Positions 57,330-64,000 of a DNA stretch of 64,000 bases are shown in pieces. The stretch is from Dryocosmus kuriphilus (lineage: Eukaryota; Arthropoda; Insecta; Hymenoptera; Cynipidae). Each line of letters begins with the position of its first letter. Within the stretch, counting starts at the first letter, position 1. A model generated the notes under the pieces. That model saw only the letters and a list, made by a program, of their open reading frames with translations. It was not told the DNA's origin and searched no databases. A program made the position numbers and the translations under genes. Location: assembly GCA_038277395.1 (NCBI GenBank), contig CM076193.1, positions 76,356,307-76,420,306 of the forward strand. The letters run 5' to 3'.

Positions 57330-58110
57330 AAATATGTATATAACTAAAATTGTTCATCTCAAAAAAATCTACAAATTTTGTCTTAACCATTTTTTCATAA
57401 AATGGACGGTTTTTGTTTTAATCGAGAAAACGTTATTAAAAATAAAAAACTGTGGTTTCCCGCCAAAATATTCAAGATATGAAAAAATGGTAAGAACCAA
57501 AGTTGTTCAACTTCGAAAGATCTACAAATTTTGTCCCAACCATTTTTTGATAAAATGCACCGTTTTGGTTTTAAATCCATGAAAATTATTTTATCCATCA
57601 AAAACGGTTTTCGCAAAATTGAAAAAATCCATTTTTGGGCTAAACTATGCAAACTACGCAAAATATGTACATAACTCAAATTGTTCATCTTAAAAGAATC
57701 TACAAATTTTGTCTTAACCGTTGTTTGATAAAGTGCACGGTTTTTCTTTTAATCGAAGAAATGTTATTAAACATAAGAAACTGTGGTTTCCCGCCAAAAT
57801 ATTCAAGATACGAAAAAAATGATAATAAACAAAATTATTCAGCTCAAAAGGATCTACAAAATTTGATCTAACTATTTTTTGATAAAATGCACCGTTTTGG
57901 TTTTAATCGAAAAAACGCTCTTAAAAAATCAAAAATTCAAATTTCCCGCCAAAATATGCAAGATACAAAGGAAATGATAATAAACAAAGTTGTTCAACTC
58001 AAAAACATCTACAAAATTGCTGTCTGTAATTTTTCTGTAAAGACGCATAGTTTTTAAGTTATTCGAGAAATATGTTACTAAATATAAAAATATCCACTTT
58101 TCAGCAAAAA
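57330..58110. repeat. diverged tandem monomers, about 150 bp
   Basis: Each monomer contains GATCTACAAATTTTGTCTTA, AAAATGCACCGTTTTGGTTT, AAAACGTTATTAAAAATAAA and CCCGCCAAAATATTCAAGAT in that order. Four to five are present here and four or five, inverted, at 60290-61760; they differ by 10-25% by eye. ORFs across them are spurious. Confidence 0.75.
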
Positions 58111-58813
58111 TATGCAAGATATGAGAAAATATGAAGAAGCAGAATTGTTCACATTGGAAAAAGCTACAAATTTTATTTATAAGACTCATCGCTTTACTTT
58201 TATAAATCAAAAACCTGCATTGTAAAAATTCGAAAAATCACAAAAAAATTTACTAATCTACAATGGATTTAAAAACAAATTAATTGTCGAGCGCGAAGCG
58301 CGAGTGTCGTTATAAAAATGTATTTTAAGAATCGAAATCCTGCATTGTGAAAATTTGGAAGATCACAAAAAAAAAAACTTTATCATTCTGCAATGGAAAA
58401 AAAATTAGGTGTCGAGCGCGAAGCTCGAGTGTCATGATGAGAATGTATTCCTTAAGGTCGATAGAGCCTTAAGTAAAAAAATTTCTTTTGTAATTTTTAA
58501 TATAATTTAAATTTATTAATTTCATTAGAAAAATGTAGGTGGTTTGAAAGATTAAGATAAAAATTACCAAATTACACTGATCGATGGTTTGATCTTTAAT
58601 TTAAAGGTTAATAACCTATCGAGCGCGAAGCGCGAGTGCCGTAAGACGTGCGCCATAGGCGCGCTCATACTTCGGGCGAAGCGCGGCCGAGCGCGTAGCT
58701 CGAGGTGAACAATGTATCGAGCGCGAAGCGCGAGTGCCATCAGACGCGCGCCCTAGGCGCGATCATACTTCGCGCGCAGCCCGCGATGAGAATGTGCCCG
58801 CGAAGCGGGCAGA

Positions 58814-59515
58814 TTTTTTTTTTTTACATTTTTCGAAAAAATTTCGGTGTGTCTAAAATGATAGAAAATAATGTAGATGTAGGTGGGAAATAACGTTTTT
58901 GTAAGTCGCCAGCAGAGCAAATACATTAAGAATAGTTTTGTATATAAAATAAAACTTTTAGCAAATAAACTACTTACTCTGATCAAATCCAAAAAATTTT
59001 CAACTGAATACTGAGATATTTTAATTTTGCTATATACGATCAATTAAAATTGTAACCTTACTTTATGTTAAAAATTTTCTTTTTCATGAACTTTTAATAC
59101 TAACATGAAAATAGAAAAATATGTATTTAAAGAAATATTATTTATTCACTTTTTGCTGCATATATGTACATTGGAACTTACTTAGATTTATTATAATGAG
59201 CATCACTTATGTGTATTGTAATACAAAATTTTTGCCGAAAAAACATATTTTATCAGTAAAATTTCTGATTTATTACCCCGTTTTTGAAAAGTTGGCATTT
59301 CCTCTGCCCTTAAGAGGGCCCCTTCGAAATTTAGCCCCGGGCCTCACGGAGTCTTAATTCGGCCTTGCCCAAAGGTTCGGTTCCATCAACTTTCCGACAG
59401 TAAAAAAAGTTCTGTGAGAGTCGTAAATAAAAGCAGGAACAATGAAACAATTGATCGGAGAAAGAACTTAGAAAAATGTTCTGAAAATGGGAAAAAATGT
59501 AACCGAAAATAGCTG
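58814..59515. other. non-coding stretch, nothing recognised
   Basis: No recognised gene; CCCTTAAGAGGGCCCCTTCG near 59308 is a short palindromic spot. Confidence 0.4.
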
Positions 59516-59836
59516 CGTCTTATAATTTTCAGAAAATTTGGTCAAAGTCTCTGGTAAATGACAAAAGGTCTTTTTAAGTTCGATGCAAATTAAAAAAGTT
59601 ACATGATTTTTAATATTTTCAAAATAAAATAAAGAACTTTCTTAAAATTTTCAGAGATTTTTATCCAATTTTCTGGTAGGTGTCAAAAAGACTTGCAAAT
59701 TATCTCAATGACATTTTTGAATATCATGCAAATTTATTTATGATTTTCAGAAATTTTTGTCGAAGTTTTTGGTAGATGACAAAAAGACATTCAGATTATC
59801 CTAAGAACATTTTTAAATTCGATGCAAATTAAAAAA
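59515..59836. repeat. tandem repeat, unit about 115-125 bp
   Basis: Three imperfect units each contain TTTTCAGA(A/G)ATTTTTG, GGTAGATGACAAAAAGAC and TTCGATGCAAATTAAAAAA. The array is interrupted by the repeat at 59837-62065 and resumes at 62066 with AAAAGTTACATGATTTTTAA, also seen at 59596. Confidence 0.75.
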
Positions 59837-62065
59837 TCTGCCCGCTTCGCGGGCACACTCTCGTCGCGCGCTTAGCGCGAAGTATGAGTGCGCCTAGGGC
59901 GCGCGGTCTGGTGTCGCCGCGCTTCGCGCTCCGATATATTTAAGCCTCGCGCTTCGCGCTCGGATGTTTTTGGTCCTTGCACATCGTGCTCGGTATTCAT
60001 TACTTGGGTCTTAAAATTTCAAAGCACCTACTTTTAATGAGATTCTTAAATTTGAATTTTTTATTAAAAATTACAAAAGAAATTATTTTACTTAAGGCTC
60101 TGTCGACCTTAAGGAATACATTCTCATCATGACACTCGCGCTTCGCGCTTGACAATTAAATTTTTTTAAACGCATTGTAGATTGGTAAAGTTTTTTTTGT
60201 GATTTTCCAAATTTTCACATTGCAGGATTTCGATTCTTAAAAGTAAAACGATGAGTCTTATGAATAAATTTTGTAGCTTTTTCCAAGCTGAACAATTCTG
60301 CTTGTTAATATTTTCTCATATCTTGCATAGTTTTGCTGAAAAGTGGTTTTCTTTATATTTCATAACATATTTCACGAATAACTCAAGAACTACGCGTCTG
60401 TTCAAAAAAATGATTGACAGCAAATTTGTAGATCCTTTTGAGATGAACAACTTTATTTCTTATCATTTTTTCGTATCTTGCATAGTTTGGCGGGCATTTT
60501 ATCAAAAAATGGTTACAACAAATTTTGTAAATTTTTGAGGTGAACAATTTTACTCTCCACCATTTTTTTTTATCTCGCATAATTTAGCCGGAAAATTGTT
60601 TTTCTGATTTTGTAAAAACAGTTTTTGATGGATAAAACCATAACCACTGGTCAAAAACCGCTGGTTAACGAACTCGTCTTTTCTTTTTACGCCTTAAAGA
60701 AGTGTGCCAAAGCGCAATCCAACCCGATTAGTCCTTCGAAAGTTATCGTGCTAACAGACTACAACGACAACGACGACGACAACGACGACGACAACGACGA
60801 CGACAACGACGACAACGACAACGACAGACAGACACCAACGTGAAACATGTTTTTTCAGATTCAGGGGGTCACGAAACGTCGAGATTTCATGAAATCCGCG
60901 AAAGTCATTTTTCACATAAAACTAATACCTTTCTCACTGCGATGAGAATGTAATAATAAAAATTGCATTTTTCAGCTAGACTATGTAAAAAATTAAGAAA
61001 TTCACGTTTTTGATATACTTTAATCGACTGGTAAGCCTGAGAAACATGGTTAGAAATTAGAATGCGCCTGACTAACGGGTAGATTTTGCAATAACTTGTA
61101 ATAACTTTTTATTACCTTATGTCAGTGTATTTTTTTACTAAAACATCTATTATACGTTTCATGAATAAACTATGCGTTGGATAAAAAAATAGTTTTCAGA
61201 AATTTGTAGATCTTTTTAAATATGAACAATTCTGTTTCTTAATATTTTCTCGTATCTCGCATAGTTTTGCTGAAAAGTGGATTTGTTTGTATTTAATAAT
61301 ATATTTCACGAATAACTCAAAAATTACGCGTCTGCTCAAAACAATGGCACATAGCAAATTTGTAGATCTTTTTAAGCTGAACAACTTTCTTTATTATAAT
61401 TTTTTCCTTATCTTGCATATTTTGGCGGGAAATTTGAATTTTTTATTTTTAATAACGTTTTCTCGATTAAAACAAAAACCGTGCATTTTATCAAAAAATG
61501 GTTAATGCAAAATTTGTAGATCTGCTTGAGTTGAACAACTTTATTAATTATCATTTTTTCCGTATCTTGAATATTTTGGCAAGAAACCACAGCTTTTTAT
61601 TTTTAATAACCTTTTCTCGATTAAAACAAAAACAGTACATTTTATCAAAAAATGATTACAACAAAATTTGTAGTTTTTTCAAGATGAACAATTTTACTCT
61701 GTACCGTTTTTTTGTATCTCGCACAATTTAGCCGGAAAATTGATTTTCTGATTTTGTGAAAACCTTTCTTGTTGGATAAAACCATAAACAATGATCAAAA
61801 GCCACTGGTTAACGAACTCATGCTTTCTTTTTAGGCCTTAAAGAAGTTTGGCAAAGCGCAATCCAATCCGAGATTAGTCCTTCGAAAGTTATCGTGGGAA
61901 CAGACGCCGACAACGACAACGACAACGACGACGACAGGCAGACAGACACCGTTGTAAAACATGTTTTTTCGGATTCAGGAGGTCATAAATCGTCGAAATT
62001 TCATGAAATCCGCGAAAATAATTTTTCACATAAAACTAATACCTTCTCATTGAGATGAGAATGTG
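59837..62065 (+). mobile_element. palindrome-rich Helentron/HINE-like element, full copy
   Basis: The left end is TCTGCCCGCTTCGCGGGCA, a 7-pair hairpin, followed by CACACTCTCGTCGCGCGC. The right end is GATGAGAATGTG with no hairpin. The inverted repeat (CACATTCTCATC in other copies) is thus terminal on one side and subterminal, before the hairpin, on the other: asymmetric terminal inverted repeats. Inside, from the hairpin end, come GCGC palindromes with the CCTAGGGCGCG motif, an AT-rich block, about 150-bp monomers, and two GAC microsatellites near the hairpin-less end. This layout is that of Helentron-associated elements (HINE, DINE-1 type). It is inserted in a poly(A) of a tandem array without a clear duplication. 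No Rep/helicase gene is present. Confidence 0.6.
60765..60832. repeat. (GAC)n/(AAC)n microsatellite
   Basis: ACAACGACAACGACGACGAC and similar triplets for about 68 bp, followed by GACAGACAGACACC. Confidence 0.93.
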
Positions 62066-62319
62066 AAAAGTTACATGATTTTTAATGTTTTCAAAATTTT
62101 CAAAAAATAGAGAGAAAACTTTTTTTCTAACAGATTAAACAATTTTTTTTAAGCGACCTATTAGTTATAGTTATGATATTTGGTAGATGCATTATTTTTA
62201 GAAAAAAATGTGTCATGCGTTTCATCAAAATTAAGAGAACTTTTATAAATAATGAAAACAATATATTGAAATAATAGCGCAAGATTTACAGCAAAAGTAT
62301 ACCTCCGCCCGGGCCTATT

Positions 62320-62535
62320 TCCCAGTCAGAATTTTACAACTGGTCCAACAACGGTCCAGCATCGGTTGCCGTTTGCTGACTGTCGGTAGCCGACTGCTGG
62401 TCAAAAGTTGGGGATGATAACGTGGAAAATCATTGGCCCAACGTTGGCAACCGATATAACGGCACCAGCATTGGGCCACTATTGGTAACCGATATAACGG
62501 TTGCCAGCATTGGGCCACCGTTGACAACCAATATA
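62320..62535. repeat. TTGGGCC-type tandem words, unit about 45 bp
   Basis: Units of the form GGCAACCGATATAACGG, CACCAGCATTGGGCCACTAT and TTGGTAACCGATATAACGG repeat about four times. The word TTGGGCC also dominates the element at 3551-4435 and occurs near 63895, so a related family may be present. Confidence 0.65.
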
Positions 62536-62539
62536 ACCT

Positions 62540-63653
62540 ACCTATTATAGAGAACCTTAAATAATTAAGAATGAAGTGTATATTTATGGGAAAAACAATA
62601 ATCCCTAATTCCACATCCTAATTTTTAGGCTTGGGCTAAAAAAATATATTTCATGTTATTATTATTTTAATACTCTATTCTGTTAACATATTTAAGTAAA
62701 CAATTATTCACTATTTAATGTACACAATCACTTATTTTACATTTACACTAATTATAATCGCACGCTCTTAAAATTTTTTTATTCGCATCGGGATCGAACA
62801 CCCCTCATTCGCATTCCTAATTCCTACTCCTAACCTTCCTAACGCCTAAAGCCTCACGGCTAACTTAACATGGCTTACACGGGAAAAAATCGAACAAATA
62901 AGGTACCTACTGCTGCAAGGCCGTTTGACAAATGTTTATGACCCATTTCATCAAAAATTTCGGCTTTAGAGATTTGAATAATTTATGGGTTCAAAATTTA
63001 TCCTTTTGTAATGAAAGAATGCTTTTTTAAGTATAAAATTATGAAATTTTTATGTATTTGTAAATTTAATTATAATTTTAAAAATCCATTATTCTCAACA
63101 TTACAAAACTACACAAATGTTAAATTCACAAATTTATACAGTTCTTGAAATTTAAAATATTTGAAATTACAAAATTTCCTAAGTTATAAAACACCCGAAA
63201 AAAGAAATTCGGTGTTATAATATTATATAATATCGATAATTTAACAATTCAAGAGTTTCATGGTTTTGGGAATTTTAAATTTCCAGAGTTTTATAATGTC
63301 GGAAATTTCAAGAATATTAAATTTCGATAATTTAATTTTAAATATATTACTTATTTTAAAATTATTCTCATGTTTTCAGCAATTTAGTTACATTTCCATA
63401 TATTAAATAAAAATTAAAATGACCACAATATATACTACTTAATTAATTTTAGCAATTATTTAGGACCTTGTTAGTGCCTGCCTATAAATAAAAACAGATA
63501 GGGCTTGGCTAGATGTAAAATTTCGCCAAGTCAGCTAAAAGAGGCATCCTCACCAATACCCCGTGAGTACCCGGCTAGTGTTCGCTAGACCAGTTTCTCT
63601 AGCTAGGGCCCGACCAACGCCTGACTTCAAATGGGGACAAACCAGGCGATTTC
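62540..63653. other. AT-rich non-coding stretch, nothing recognised
   Basis: No gene, repeat boundary or RNA signature was recognised. Confidence 0.4.
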
Positions 63654-63658
63654 TAGAC

Positions 63659-63692
63659 GGGCGATGAGAATGTGCCCGCGAAGCGGGCAGAT
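63659..63692 (-). repeat. solo hairpin terminus of the Helentron/HINE-like family
   Basis: GCGATGAGAATG followed by TGCCCGCGAAGCGGGCAGA and a T run is identical to the hairpin end of the large copies, but nothing else of the family precedes it. Confidence 0.8.
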
Positions 63693-64000
63693 TTTTACTT
63701 AAAAATTAAGGGTTTGAGCCAATAATATTGTTTTATCTAGTTATTTACAAATAACAGGCGTTCTTAGGACATAATGACTGGACAATTTATAATGATGAAA
63801 GAATTGAGAAAAGGGTGAATGACGGGGGTGGGGTATAAAATAATAGCCCAGGGGCGAGAATTTCCTAAGATCGGCACTGAATACGTAGTATTATATTGGG
63901 CCATTTGATATGCCATTACTTCCCCACTTGTGGGCACCAGCTCTGACTTGATTGGTCCCACAATCGGGCAAGCCTTCGGCCAATTATTACGTCAGTACTG
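63693..64000. other. non-coding end of window
   Basis: Contains TTGGGCC and GGGCACCAGC words near 63895-63990, perhaps the start of a TTGGGCC-type element continuing outside the window. No gene. Confidence 0.35.

Larger units (their letters stand above)
56668..58813. repeat. palindrome-rich (Helentron/HINE-like) repeat, two opposed copies
   Basis: Both borders carry the same terminal hairpin in opposite directions: TCTGCCCGCTTCGCGGGCA at 56668-56686 and its inverse ending at 58813. The left part (to about 57000) is the hairpin end of one copy. From about 57008 a second, opposite copy runs through GACGTTTCATGACGCCC, the (GTC/GTT)n block at 57080-57132, four or five about 150-bp monomers (57330-58110), and the GCGCGAAGCGCG palindromes. 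Flanks are AAAAAAA and TTTTTTT. Non-coding. Confidence 0.75.

Noticed and set aside
57395..57688. Several about 60-100-residue ORFs in 57.3-61.7 kb that resemble each other
   Set aside because: The similarity comes from tandem DNA monomers and occurs in several frames and both strands, so no conserved protein is implied.
59837..62065. CRISPR-like reading of regularly spaced palindromes
   Set aside because: Spacing is irregular, spacers are themselves repeats, and the surrounding DNA is eukaryotic transposon sequence.

Overview
The window looks like gene-poor, repeat-dense nuclear DNA of an arthropod, most likely an insect. It is AT-rich, spliceosomal introns can be inferred inside a transposon, and it holds Penelope, R1, R4/Dong-like, jockey-like, BEL/Pao, Ty3/gypsy, mariner and P-type elements together. 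I found no convincing host protein-coding gene, no rRNA or tRNA gene, no CRISPR array and no bacterial-style operon. The species cannot be fixed from the sequence alone.

Layout. 1-6.8 kb: two decayed mariner copies on the minus strand (1-290, cut by the window edge, and 5.6-6.75 kb), two fragments of a palindrome-rich repeat (570-1215, 4583-5420), a short TIR element between microsatellites (2391-2859) and a TIR element filled with a tandem repeat (3551-4435). 6.8-12.9 kb: two TIR or foldback elements (7.5-8.7 kb) and a jockey-like non-LTR retrotransposon with a poly(A) tail (9174-11335, minus). 12,945-23,815: a BEL/Pao element with both LTRs and a 5-bp target duplication. It lacks most of gag-pol, and its integrase is split by a Penelope-like element (16,301-22,052) made of two opposed copies and bounded by a 12-bp target duplication. 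24,051-27,678: a TIR transposon with a TA duplication and one long, nearly intact ORF of a DDE-like protein that I cannot assign to a named superfamily. 28,282-33,470: an R1-clade non-LTR retrotransposon (minus) whose reverse transcriptase is split by a solo gypsy-type LTR.

33.5-38.6 kb: short TIR elements packed with short sequence words, plus one arm of an inverted dispersed repeat. 38,617-43,434: a complete but mutated P element with 28-bp TIRs, an 8-bp duplication and an intron-split THAP domain, apparently inserted in a gypsy element. That gypsy element continues to its 3' LTR (47,309-47,690) and abuts an R4/Dong-like fragment (minus). 48.8-50.6 kb: another non-LTR retrotransposon (minus). 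51-56.6 kb: the second arm of the dispersed repeat, a word-repeat TIR element with two long hairpins, and hammerhead-like motifs. 56.7-62.1 kb: two large copies of the palindrome-rich family, with a solo terminus at 63.66 kb.

The elements act as a nested series rather than a pathway. Penelope entered BEL/Pao, the solo LTR entered R1, P probably entered gypsy, gypsy probably entered the R4/Dong-like element, the DDE element entered a short TIR repeat, and the palindrome-rich element entered a tandem repeat. The two most unusual items are the 24-27.7 kb transposon, with its unplaced transposase-like protein and subterminal word repeats, and the palindrome-rich family. The latter has asymmetric terminal inverted repeats, a terminal hairpin and a microsatellite block, which fits a Helentron/HINE-like (DINE-1-type) non-autonomous element.
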